Shown here in pieces: positions 7,064 through 15,836 of a DNA stretch of 64,000 bases. Source of the stretch: Collimonas fungivorans Ter331 (GTDB lineage: Bacteria; Pseudomonadota; Gammaproteobacteria; Burkholderiales; Burkholderiaceae_D). Both the position numbers and the translations under genes were made by a program. The notes beneath the pieces were generated by a model. The model was given only the letters and a program-made list of their open reading frames with translations, was not told the DNA's origin and made no database searches. Each line of letters begins with the position of its first letter. The stretch's first letter is position 1. The DNA lies in NCBI RefSeq assembly GCF_000221045.1, contig NC_015856.1, forward strand, positions 2,996,542-3,060,541, in the 5' to 3' direction.

Positions 7064-9295
7064 TCAGCCGTGGCGGCTGCCGGGCTGACGTTGCCGCAAA
7101 GGGGACGCCTCCGACGGCGAAACCGGCTCGGCGGGATCGCCGTCGGGGGCGTAGGCTGCAGCCGCGTCGGCCTGCGGAGCAGGCGCTGCTGCCGGAGCCG
7201 CCGGCCGTTCGGGGAACAGGAAAGAACGCGGCGAGGCGCTGAAACGGCGCAGCGCCGCCCGGAACACCAGGCGCCGGATGCGCGCCGGCACATCGCGTGC
7301 GCGCAAAGCCAGGGTCAGCGCACAGGCAAACGAAACGCCGACATTCAATACGGCGATGCTGGCGATCCCGGCTACCGCCAGCCAGAATTGCGGCGCCGCC
7401 AGGACCTCCCAGCCCAGGCTGCTGGCGGCAGCGGTCAGCGAGCCGGTGGCCAGCGTCACATGGCGCACATCCAGCGGCAAGCCGAAGAACTGCGCCAGCA
7501 CCGGCGTCATCCCCAGCAGCAGGCCGAGCGAGACGTTGCCGGCAATCTGCGCCACGTTGCGGTCCAGCCAGGCAGCCCAGCGTTCAGCCCGCATCGCTCC
7601 CAACACGAACACCAGGCGCCGCTGGTGGGTCAGCGCTTCGCGCAGGCGGCGCAGGGCAAACCAGTTGTCGGCAAAACCCGAGACCAGGCTCGACAGCCAC
7701 AGCAAGATCCCGGTGAAAGCAGCAAACAAGGGCGTCGGCCCGATCACCGACAGGCTGTGCAGGCTGGCGCTGGCGCGCTCGGCCGTCATCATCGGCGCAT
7801 CGGTAGCCAGCATGATGGCGCCGGAAATGAGCAGCATCGCCGGCACCACTCCCATCAGGTTGCCGAACACCGCCGCCGCTTGCGAACGCAGCAGCAAGGC
7901 GATTTCGCTCAGCAACGCGCGCAAGCCCTCTACCGTATCCAGCTGGCCCATCTTGGAGGCCAGCACCGGCGCCGTCACGGCCGGCTGTTTGGTGGCCAGC
8001 ACGCCGCCGACGGCGGAAATCGCGATGAAGCTGACGGCGTAATTCAGGGAAGCGAACACACCCTCAAAGAAGCGCGCCGCGCCGACCGTCGATACCAGGG
8101 ACTTGCCGAGCACGGTAAACGCCGTGATGACGCCGCCGCGCCCGGCTGCCTTCAGCATGGCGCGATATTCCTTGCTGTCGCGGGCGATGTAGTGCTCGCC
8201 GTGATCGGCGTTGCGCTCAACCATCTTGCGTGCCAGCAAAGAGAAGCTGCGCTGTATCAGCCCGCGCACCGAAGAGCGCTGATGGTGGGCCGCAATCAGG
8301 TCGCCCAGCAGGGCCTGGATCTGCCCCGCGCCCGGTTGCCCGGCGCCCGTCTCGGTATCCTGGCCGAGTGCGCCGGTGCTGTAAATCACGGAACGCAGGT
8401 CGGTCAGCAGCGCCATCCGCGTCAGCTGCGCGCGCATGCGTTCGACCCGGTAAACCAGGCTGACCGACACGCCGTGCTCGTCAAGATGGGCATAAATCCT
8501 GTCGGTCTGCGCCTGGCACACGGCGATCAGCATGCGCACGCTGCGCAAGGCTGCCTCATCCCGCGGGCTGACATACAAATAGGTTTCCAGCTCGCGCCGC
8601 AACACCATGAACGGGGTCGCCTGCAAAGGCATCTTGGGATCCAGCTTCTGGCGGAAGGCCTTGCTGATGCCGTCCGCCAGCACGGTCGCCGCCAGGTAGA
8701 TCAGCGCCTCGTCGATCTGCTGCTGGTAGCTGTGGGCGATGCCGTCGTCGGCAATCAGTTTCCAGATTTGCGCCACGCTTTGCTTGTCCAGCGCCAGCAG
8801 CCAGTCGGCGTCTTCCGGGGTTGGGAACAAGGCGGTAAACAAGGCAGACAAATCGGCCTCGAACGGTGGCTTCGGCAGCACCAGCTTCACCGCGTGTTCG
8901 GTCAGTTCGCTGAAGAACGCCGGTTCATGCGGCAGGCCGGTGGCGCAAAACAGCTCGGGGCCGGCCGCCTCGCGCAAGGTTTTCTGCAGGGTGGCTTGCA
9001 CTACCCGGCGCACGTCGCGGTTGCTGTCCAGCCATTCCAGCAGGAAACGCAGGCGCTGCTGCTTGACCCGCAGCCTGGCGTCGTCGTCGAGCATGGAGAC
9101 CTTGGGGACATGGCGCAGCCACTGGACAATATCGATGATCCAGTTGGCCCGTTCCTGCCAGGAATAAAACGGATTGGCGCGACGCATCAAAGCGTCAACC
9201 TGGGTGGCGTGGTGCCGGCTATCAGCCTCCAGGTGCCGCTCGCCGTGTCGAAACCGGCGCCACATTACCCGCAGGCGGAGAAACAGAATTTTCAT
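7064..9295 (-). CDS. Gcr-type 'site-specific recombinase' family membrane protein
   Basis: A 743-residue protein of the family named SpecificRecomb (Gcr-like), common in beta-proteobacteria. The first half (about residues 1-370) is soluble and helical; the second half carries multiple hydrophobic segments (for example about 395-420, 440-460, 500-520, 545-575, 630-660, 680-705), then a Pro/Ala-rich tail. I see no tyrosine- or serine-recombinase catalytic signature, so the recombinase label looks historical; a membrane role is more likely. The ATG at 9295 lacks a good ribosome binding site; an ATG ten codons in (9265) is an alternative. It is divergent from the MoxR gene. Confidence 0.75.
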   Translation of the reverse strand: MKILFLRLRVMWRRFRHGERHLEADSRHHATQVDALMRRANPFYSWQERANWIIDIVQWLRHVPKVSMLDDDARLRVKQQRLRFLLEWLDSNRDVRRVVQATLQKTLREAAGPELFCATGLPHEPAFFSELTEHAVKLVLPKPPFEADLSALFTALFPTPEDADWLLALDKQSVAQIWKLIADDGIAHSYQQQIDEALIYLAATVLADGISKAFRQKLDPKMPLQATPFMVLRRELETYLYVSPRDEAALRSVRMLIAVCQAQTDRIYAHLDEHGVSVSLVYRVERMRAQLTRMALLTDLRSVIYSTGALGQDTETGAGQPGAGQIQALLGDLIAAHHQRSSVRGLIQRSFSLLARKMVERNADHGEHYIARDSKEYRAMLKAAGRGGVITAFTVLGKSLVSTVGAARFFEGVFASLNYAVSFIAISAVGGVLATKQPAVTAPVLASKMGQLDTVEGLRALLSEIALLLRSQAAAVFGNLMGVVPAMLLISGAIMLATDAPMMTAERASASLHSLSVIGPTPLFAAFTGILLWLSSLVSGFADNWFALRRLREALTHQRRLVFVLGAMRAERWAAWLDRNVAQIAGNVSLGLLLGMTPVLAQFFGLPLDVRHVTLATGSLTAAASSLGWEVLAAPQFWLAVAGIASIAVLNVGVSFACALTLALRARDVPARIRRLVFRAALRRFSASPRSFLFPERPAAPAAAPAPQADAAAAYAPDGDPAEPVSPSEASPLRQRQPGSRHG

Positions 9296-9437
9296 TGGCT
9301 ATTTTTATAACAATGCAATAACAGTGAGGATGAGCTTGTCTCGTCAAGACAGCGCGTTTTTGAGCCCGGGCCAGCCAATCGCCCATCTCGTTTATACTCG
9401 GCCTTGTTTACTCCCTTATTGCTTCCTCATCACGACA

Positions 9438-10292
9438 ATGCGACCTGAGACACGTTTTGAAAGTTCCGCCAGTTACGTCGCCACCGACGACCTGAAACTG
9501 GCGGTCAACGCCGCCCTGACGCTGCAACGGCCATTGCTGATCAAGGGTGAGCCGGGCACCGGCAAAACCATGCTGGCCGAAGAAGTGGCCGCCGCCCTCA
9601 ACATGCCCTTGCTGCAATGGCATATCAAGTCGACCACAAAAGCCCAGCAAGGCTTATACGAATACGACGCCGTATCACGCCTGCGCGATTCGCAATTGGG
9701 AGACGCCAGGGTCAAGGACATCCACAACTACATCGTCAAAGGTGTCCTGTGGCAAGCGTTTGACGCGGACCAACAAGTGGTGTTGCTGATTGATGAGATC
9801 GACAAAGCAGACATTGAGTTCCCCAACGACTTGCTGCGCGAGCTGGATCGCATGGAATTCTACGTCTATGAAACACGTGAAATGGTGCGCGCCAAGCACA
9901 GGCCGCTGGTCATCATCACCTCGAACAATGAAAAGGAATTGCCGGACGCCTTCCTGCGGCGCTGTTTCTTCCATTACATCAAGTTCCCGGACAAGGCGAC
10001 CATGCAGGACATCGTCAATGTGCACTTCCCCAACCTGAAAAAAGATTTGCTGGCGCAGGCGCTGGAAACCTTCTATCAGGTGCGCGATGTGGCCGGACTG
10101 AAGAAAAAACCGTCGACCTCGGAACTGCTGGACTGGCTCAAGCTGCTGCTGGCCGAAGACATCCCGCCGGAAGCCCTGCACAGCAGCGACGCCAAGGCGG
10201 TGGTGCCGCCGCTGCACGGCGCCCTGCTGAAGAACGAGCAAGACGTGCATCTGTTTGAACGCCTGGTGTTCATGGCCAGGAAAAACCGGTAA
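9438..10292 (+). CDS. MoxR-family AAA+ ATPase (CoxD-like)
   Basis: A 284-residue AAA+ ATPase. Walker A GEPGTGKT is at residues 37-44, Walker B LLIDEIDKAD near 115, sensor 1 in LVIITSNNEKELPDAF, and the arginine-finger region FLRRCFFHYI. The start ATG at 9438 (MRPETRFESSASYV) is preferred over the longer frame, which runs upstream without homology. MoxR proteins act as chaperone-like remodelers with VWA partners; here the VWA gene follows after 5 bases, forming the typical pair. Confidence 0.9.
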   Translation: MRPETRFESSASYVATDDLKLAVNAALTLQRPLLIKGEPGTGKTMLAEEVAAALNMPLLQWHIKSTTKAQQGLYEYDAVSRLRDSQLGDARVKDIHNYIVKGVLWQAFDADQQVVLLIDEIDKADIEFPNDLLRELDRMEFYVYETREMVRAKHRPLVIITSNNEKELPDAFLRRCFFHYIKFPDKATMQDIVNVHFPNLKKDLLAQALETFYQVRDVAGLKKKPSTSELLDWLKLLLAEDIPPEALHSSDAKAVVPPLHGALLKNEQDVHLFERLVFMARKNR

Positions 10293-10297
10293 ATCCC

Positions 10298-11467
10298 GTG
10301 CTGATCGATTTTTTCTTTACCCTGAAAGACGCCAAGATTCCGGTGTCGATCAAGGAATTCCTGCTTCTGCTGGAAGCGCTGCAGCGCAAGGTCATTTCGC
10401 CCACGCTCGATAATTTCTATTATCTGGCGCGCACCACGCTGGTCAAGGACGAAGCCCATTTCGACAAGTTCGACCAGGCTTTCGGCCGTTACTTCAAGGG
10501 CATCCAGACCGTCTTCGAAAAAAACGCCGAAATCCCGCTGGAATGGCTGATCCAGCGCATGAAGCGCGAATTGTCGCCGGAACAGCAGGCGCAGCTGGAG
10601 AAATTCGGCTACGACAAGCTGATGGAGCGCCTGCAGGAATTGCTGGAAGAACAGAAAGAACGGCACGAAGGCGGCAACAAATGGATAGGCACCGGCGGCA
10701 CGTCGCCGTTCGGCCATGGCGGCAGCAACCCGGAAGGGATCCGCATCGGCGGCAGCGGCGGCAACCGCACCGCGGTCAAGGTGTGGGATGCGCGCGCCTA
10801 CCGCGACTACGACGACGAGCGCGAGCTGGGCACGCGCAATATCAAGGTCGCCCTGCGCCGCCTGCGCAAGTTCGCGCGTGAAGGCATCGCCGAAGAACTG
10901 GCGCTGGACGATACCATACGCGCCACTGCCAACAATGCCGGCTACCTCGACATCAAGATGCGGCCGGAGCGCAAGAACAACATCAAGGTATTGATGCTGC
11001 TCGACGTCGGCGGCACCATGGACGACCACATCGCCCGCACCGAAGAGCTGTTCTCCGCCGCCAAGACCGAGTTCAAGAACATGGAGTTCTTTTATTTCCA
11101 CAACTGCGTCTACGACTACCTGTGGAAAAACAACCAGCGCCGCCATGCCGAACGATTCCCGACCTGGGATATCCTGCGCAAGTACACGCCGGACACCAAG
11201 CTGATCTTTGTCGGCGACGCCACCATGAGCCCTTATGAAATCCTGCAGCCGGGCGGCTCGGTCGAATACAACAATGAAGAGGCCGGCGCCGAATGGCTGC
11301 AGCGTTTCACCAAGGCTTTTCCCAAGTTCGTCTGGCTCAATCCCGAACCCGAAGGCCTGTGGCAGTACCGGCAGTCGGTGGAAGTGATACGGCAGCTGAT
11401 GAGCAACCGCATGTTTCCGGTGACCATGGACGGCCTGGAGCGCGGCATGCGCTTACTTAGCAAGTAA
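10298..11467 (+). CDS. CoxE-like VWA domain protein, MoxR partner
   Basis: A 389-residue protein starting with GTG at 10298, five bases after the MoxR stop. The N-terminal half is helical with a Gly-rich linker (about residues 128-152). The VWA domain begins at IKVLMLLDVGGTMDD (about 228-242). The MIDAS motif reads DVGGT rather than the textbook DxSxS, a form I recall in CoxE-like proteins, so metal binding may be altered. MoxR/VWA pairs help assemble or activate metalloenzymes or envelope complexes; no client gene is adjacent. Confidence 0.85.
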   Translation: MLIDFFFTLKDAKIPVSIKEFLLLLEALQRKVISPTLDNFYYLARTTLVKDEAHFDKFDQAFGRYFKGIQTVFEKNAEIPLEWLIQRMKRELSPEQQAQLEKFGYDKLMERLQELLEEQKERHEGGNKWIGTGGTSPFGHGGSNPEGIRIGGSGGNRTAVKVWDARAYRDYDDERELGTRNIKVALRRLRKFAREGIAEELALDDTIRATANNAGYLDIKMRPERKNNIKVLMLLDVGGTMDDHIARTEELFSAAKTEFKNMEFFYFHNCVYDYLWKNNQRRHAERFPTWDILRKYTPDTKLIFVGDATMSPYEILQPGGSVEYNNEEAGAEWLQRFTKAFPKFVWLNPEPEGLWQYRQSVEVIRQLMSNRMFPVTMDGLERGMRLLSK

Positions 11468-11503
11468 TTCAGCAAATAATGCAGCAAATAAGCCGAGCCG
11501 GCC

Positions 11504-12343
11504 TTAGCGCCGCAAAGACAGGAATTTCCCCAGCGCCAGCAAGATCTGTGGCTGCTCCAGGTGACGGCTGAGAAAGCCGTCGCACGCCACCTGCCGCGCC
11601 CGCACGTGGTCATAGGCAAAATTCCTGTCGATCAGGAAAATCACCGCAATCCTCGTATTTTTGTGCTGCTGCTTGATGGTGGTGCACAGATCGTAGGGAT
11701 CGAAACTGGACAACTGTGGATTGATCAGCACTACTGAAATGGTTTGGCGCGCATAAACTTCGGCCGCCGCATCCGGATTGCCGACCCACTCGACCGGCAC
11801 CACATGGTGCGCCATGGCCACCGCCAGGTCGTCGCGGAAGGTCGAATGGTTGTCGATCACCAGGATGCGGTCGCTTTGCGGCGGCTTGCTGCGCATGCGT
11901 TCGTATTCTTGCGGATCGGTCAGGTCGAGGTCGAGCCGCTCGCGCCGGCGCCGTTCCGGCACGTTGTTGGCCAAGGCGGTATCGGCGGGATTCTGCTTGG
12001 CCAGCATGATCAGGCGCCGCTCCATCAAGCTATCCAGCGCATCGAACAGCTTCAGCCAGCGGATCGGCCGCTCGACGGTGGCAAACGGCAGTTCCACGTT
12101 AGGCGCGCCGACCAGCAAGGCCGGCCGCAGATTGTTGGGTTCCATGTCGGCCAGGGTCGCCAGCGCTTTCAGGTCGTCGGCGTTAACCAGGTACAGGTCC
12201 GGCTCCTGCAGGCTGTCGGCAGGCAAGCGGAAATATTGCTTCTCGCGATTTTGCTCGACCGAAAAAGTAGCGTCGAAAATATTGACTTCACGGGCCGAAA
12301 AGCCGATGAAGCGAATGGCGAATGATGCATGATGATTTTTCAT
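11504..12343 (-). CDS. Protein with degenerate response-regulator receiver domain(s)
   Basis: From the ATG at 12343 (MKNHHASFAIRFIGFSAREV) the product has 279 residues. The C-terminal part (about 160-279) has a receiver-like layout: ILVIDNHSTFRDDLA as beta1/alpha1, then VVLINPQLSSFDPYDL where the phosphoacceptor Asp position is Asn. The N-terminal half (PDLYLVNADD, then RPALLVGAP and ERPIRWLKLFDALD) looks like a second, more diverged receiver fold. No output domain is visible. The frame runs upstream to 12433, but that extension lacks conserved-looking sequence. It is convergent with the VWA gene and its partner is unknown. Confidence 0.6.
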   Translation of the reverse strand: MKNHHASFAIRFIGFSAREVNIFDATFSVEQNREKQYFRLPADSLQEPDLYLVNADDLKALATLADMEPNNLRPALLVGAPNVELPFATVERPIRWLKLFDALDSLMERRLIMLAKQNPADTALANNVPERRRRERLDLDLTDPQEYERMRSKPPQSDRILVIDNHSTFRDDLAVAMAHHVVPVEWVGNPDAAAEVYARQTISVVLINPQLSSFDPYDLCTTIKQQHKNTRIAVIFLIDRNFAYDHVRARQVACDGFLSRHLEQPQILLALGKFLSLRR

Positions 12344-12673
12344 TTTTTTGTATGCCCCCTGCTGCACGAACACCGGCGAAACCATGATAGCAGCACCATA
12401 TTTAACTTTTGTTTTTATTATTGCACTGTGCAAAACAACAACATTCGATTGCTGGCCGCCAATAAAACAGCAGTTAAATCAGCGCATAAATGTGCGCATA
12501 AGTAAGTGATCAAGCCGGCTGTCCCTAAGCGATATTTCATTTACCGCATCTTGCCTGCGCAACCTGACGGCTTTTTCATTAGAATGCGCAAGGGATAATA
12601 ACGAGTAATCTCCACCGTAATGGCGAACCTGTTCCAAATTAACAATAATTTACATTTAATACTACACATCTGA
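12344..12673. other. 330-bp divergent intergenic region upstream of parE
   Basis: This AT-rich region holds the promoters of parE (plus) and the receiver-like gene (minus). A direct repeat GCGCATAA occurs at 12482-12489 and 12494-12501, one helical turn apart, and could be an operator. No open frame here has a ribosome binding site. Confidence 0.45.
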
Positions 12674-14665
12674 ATGGCAACCAAAAAATCACCGCAATCT
12701 GACTACAGCGAATCGTCGATCCGTGTACTGAAAGGCCTGGAGCCGGTCAAGCAACGCCCTGGCATGTACACCCGCACCGAAAATCCGCTGCACATCATTC
12801 AGGAAGTGATTGACAATGCCTCGGACGAAGCGCTCGGCGGATTCTGCAAGAATATCCTGGTGACCTTGAATACCGACGGCAGCGTCAGCGTCGAGGACGA
12901 CGGCCGCGGCATCCCGGTCGGCATGCATCCGGAAGAAAAAGTGCCGACGGTGGAAATCGTCTTCACCCGCCTGCACGCCGGCGGCAAGTTCGACAAGGGC
13001 AGCGGCGGCGCCTACTCTTTCTCGGGCGGCCTACACGGCGTCGGCGTCTCGGTCACCAACGCCCTCTCCTCGCGCCTGGAAATCACGGTATGGCGTGAAG
13101 GCGGCGAGCATCATATGGTGTTCGCCGATGGCGACGTGATTGAAAAACTCAAGTCGCGCTCGCTCGGCCGCGAAGACAACAAGAAATCAGGCACCCGCGT
13201 CACCGCCTGGCCGAATCCGAAATACTTCGACTCGCCGGCCATCTCGCAGCCGGAACTGCAGCGCCTGCTGCGCTCCAAGGCGGTGCTGCTGCCGGGCGTC
13301 AAGGTCACGCTGCTCAACGCCAAGAGCGGCGACAGCCAGACCTGGCAATACGACCAGGGCTTGCGCGGTTACCTGATGGAATCGCTGGCGCAGTCGTCGA
13401 ACGCCGAGCCGCTGATCCCGCTGTTCGAAGGCGAGCAGTACGCCAATGCCGATGCCGAGGGTTTCGCCGAAGGCGAAGGCGCAGCCTGGGTCGTAGCCTG
13501 GACCGAAGACGGCGCCATCGTGCGCGAATCGTATGTCAACCTGATCCCGACCTCGGCCGGCGGCACCCACGAATCCGGCCTGCGCGAAGGCTTGTTCGGC
13601 GCCGTCAAGAGTTTCGTCGAAATGCATTCGCTGCTGCCCAAGGGCGTCAAGCTGCTGCCGGAAGACGTGTTTGCGCGCGTCTCCTTCGTTTTGTCGGCCA
13701 AGGTGCTGGACCCGCAGTTCCAGGGCCAGATCAAGGAGCGCCTGAACTCGCGCGACGCCGTGCGGCTGGTGTCCACCTATACCCGTCCGGCGCTGGAGCT
13801 GTGGCTGAACCAGCATGTCGAATACGGCAAGAAACTGGCCGACCTGGTGATCAAGCAAGCCCAGAACCGCTTGCGTTCGGCGCAAAAAGTCGAAAAGAAA
13901 AAATCTTCCGGGGTGGCTGTCTTGCCAGGCAAGCTGACCGACTGCGAATCCAGCGACATCAGCCGCAATGAGCTGTTCCTGGTCGAGGGCGACTCTGCCG
14001 GCGGTTCCGCCAAGATGGGCCGCGACAAGGAATTCCAGGCGATCCTGCCGCTGCGCGGCAAGGTGCTGAATTCCTGGGAAACCGAACGCGACCGTCTGTT
14101 CGCCAACAATGAAATCCACGATATCGCGGTCGCCATCGGGGTCGATCCTCATAGCAAGACCGACACCATCGATTTCAGCGGCCTGCGCTACGGCAAGATC
14201 TGCATCCTGTCGGATGCGGACGTCGACGGTTCGCACATCCAGGTCCTGTTGCTGACGCTGTTTTTCCGCCATTTCCCGCAACTGATAGACCGCGGCAACA
14301 TCTGCATCGCGCGGCCGCCGCTGTACCGGGTCGATGCCCCGGCGCGCGGCAAGAAGCCGGCGCAGAAAATCTATGCGCTGGACGATGGCGAGCTGGAAGC
14401 GATTGAAGACAAGTTGCGCAAGGACGGCGTCAAGGACAGCGCCTGGTCCATCTCCCGCTTCAAAGGCCTGGGCGAAATGAACGCCGAGCAGCTGTGGGAA
14501 ACCACGATGAATCCGGATACCCGCAGGCTGCTGCCGGTTTCGCTCGGCAACTTCGACCTGGAAGCATCGGAAAACCGCTTCAACATGTTGATGGGCAAGG
14601 GAGAAGCCGCGGCGCGCCGGGCCTGGATTGAAGAACACGGCAATGAAGCAGAGGCCGATATCTAA
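12674..14665 (+). CDS. parE: DNA topoisomerase IV subunit B
   Basis: This is the ATPase subunit of the decatenating type IIA topoisomerase. The 663-residue length matches ParE rather than the longer GyrB. The GHKL ATPase region shows QEVIDNASDEALGG and DDGRGIPVGMH (residues about 45-80), then SGGLHGVGVSVTNALS. The TOPRIM region has FLVEGDSAGGSAKMGRD near 440, and DADVDGSHIQVLLLTLFFR near 520. The C-terminus ends with the RFKGLGEMN motif and a short tail. ATG at 12674 is the only sensible start. parC lies 1.2 kb downstream, after a lytic transglycosylase gene. Confidence 0.97.
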   Translation: MATKKSPQSDYSESSIRVLKGLEPVKQRPGMYTRTENPLHIIQEVIDNASDEALGGFCKNILVTLNTDGSVSVEDDGRGIPVGMHPEEKVPTVEIVFTRLHAGGKFDKGSGGAYSFSGGLHGVGVSVTNALSSRLEITVWREGGEHHMVFADGDVIEKLKSRSLGREDNKKSGTRVTAWPNPKYFDSPAISQPELQRLLRSKAVLLPGVKVTLLNAKSGDSQTWQYDQGLRGYLMESLAQSSNAEPLIPLFEGEQYANADAEGFAEGEGAAWVVAWTEDGAIVRESYVNLIPTSAGGTHESGLREGLFGAVKSFVEMHSLLPKGVKLLPEDVFARVSFVLSAKVLDPQFQGQIKERLNSRDAVRLVSTYTRPALELWLNQHVEYGKKLADLVIKQAQNRLRSAQKVEKKKSSGVAVLPGKLTDCESSDISRNELFLVEGDSAGGSAKMGRDKEFQAILPLRGKVLNSWETERDRLFANNEIHDIAVAIGVDPHSKTDTIDFSGLRYGKICILSDADVDGSHIQVLLLTLFFRHFPQLIDRGNICIARPPLYRVDAPARGKKPAQKIYALDDGELEAIEDKLRKDGVKDSAWSISRFKGLGEMNAEQLWETTMNPDTRRLLPVSLGNFDLEASENRFNMLMGKGEAAARRAWIEEHGNEAEADI

Positions 14666-14955
14666 ATCAGGAGCAGCGCGAGGCATAGCAATATATGACA
14701 GTATGGCAACATTTTTGCCATCCGCCATGCGCGGCGGCGAAACGTATTATCATGGTCGCAGTTTCCAGGCTTTCCCGGCGTCACTGTCATGTTTTCCGGA
14801 CAGCTGGCAGCCAGTCGACCATCCCCGTCGTCCGTCGCAACCCTAGCGCAACCGCCCTGCTGCCCAGGGTTTTACCACGGCTCGTCGCCGAGCTTGCAAA
14901 GGATAGTGTTTTTAATGAAATACCGTAATCAACCAAGCTTGGCCTCCGATAGCAG

Positions 14956-15822
14956 ATGAACCAGCTTCGCCGTCATCTGGGCCAACTCCTCACCGCCACT
15001 CTGCTGACGTTTGCACTCCTGACCACGGTCGGCAGCGCACGCGCGGATATTTTCGGCTATATCGACGCCGACGGCATGGGGCATTTCTCGACTGAAAAGC
15101 TGGATAACCGTTATCAGCTTTTCATGCGCGGCGACGGCTTTTTCGATTCCTCCCAGTTGGCGGCGGGCGGCGCCAAGCCGCTCAGCCCGGCGCTGCGCGA
15201 CAGCCCGCTGTTCCGCTACCTGTCGCAGCATCCGAACCTGAAAAAATACGAAGCGCTGGTGGACCAGGCGGCGCAGGAATTTGCGCTGGAGCCAGCCCTG
15301 CTGAAGGCGGTGATGGCGGCTGAATCCGGCTTCAATCCCGCTGCGGTATCGCCTAAGGGCGCGATCGGCCTGATGCAGATCATGCCGGCCACCGCCGAGC
15401 GTTACGGCCTGACTGGCGACAGCAAGAAACCGGTCGAGAAAAAGCTGACCGACCCGCGCACCAATATCCGCCTGGGCGCCCGCTATCTGCGCGACTTGCT
15501 GAAACTGTATCCGGCGCAGCAGGAGCTGGTGATCGCTTCTTACAACGCCGGCGAAGGCGCCGTGCAGAAATACAATAACAAGGTGCCGCCGTATGCGGAA
15601 ACGCGCAACTACGTGCAACTGGTGCGGCAGTTTTACCAGTTGTACCAGCCGGCATTCGCACAATCGGCCGCTAGCACTAACGCCGGCGGCAAACCCGGCT
15701 TGAACCGCATCCGCCTTGTGATTCCCGGCCGCAGCAACATGCCTGCGGCCACCACGCCGAATCTGAACCCGATTCCGCCGGCTGCGGCGATATCCGCAAC
15801 GGCAACGCCTCTTATCGAATAA
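14956..15822 (+). CDS. Lytic transglycosylase, SLT domain
   Basis: A 288-residue exported peptidoglycan lytic transglycosylase. The N-terminus [24 protein letters not shown]... ends in a signal cleavage-like SARADI; a DUF4124-like stretch [21 protein letters not shown] follows. The SLT catalytic domain spans about residues 105-225: [22 protein letters not shown] holds the catalytic Glu in the ES motif, then [16 protein letters not shown] and [14 protein letters not shown] Pro/Ala-rich tail follows. It lies between parE and parC on the same strand, 14 bases before parC, so it is probably co-transcribed with parC. Confidence 0.93.
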   Translation: MNQLRRHLGQLLTATLLTFALLTTVGSARADIFGYIDADGMGHFSTEKLDNRYQLFMRGDGFFDSSQLAAGGAKPLSPALRDSPLFRYLSQHPNLKKYEALVDQAAQEFALEPALLKAVMAAESGFNPAAVSPKGAIGLMQIMPATAERYGLTGDSKKPVEKKLTDPRTNIRLGARYLRDLLKLYPAQQELVIASYNAGEGAVQKYNNKVPPYAETRNYVQLVRQFYQLYQPAFAQSAASTNAGGKPGLNRIRLVIPGRSNMPAATTPNLNPIPPAAAISATATPLIE

Positions 15823-15836
15823 TTCTCCGACTTCTC

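Noticed and set aside
7064-9295. Gcr-like gene as a mobile-element recombinase
   Set aside because: Multiple membrane segments and no catalytic Tyr/Ser-recombinase motif; no att-like repeats around it.
7070-9310. 746-aa plus-strand frame opposite the Gcr-type gene
   Set aside because: Shadow of the 743-aa minus-strand gene; composition is Arg/Gln/His-rich and no ribosome binding site fits it.
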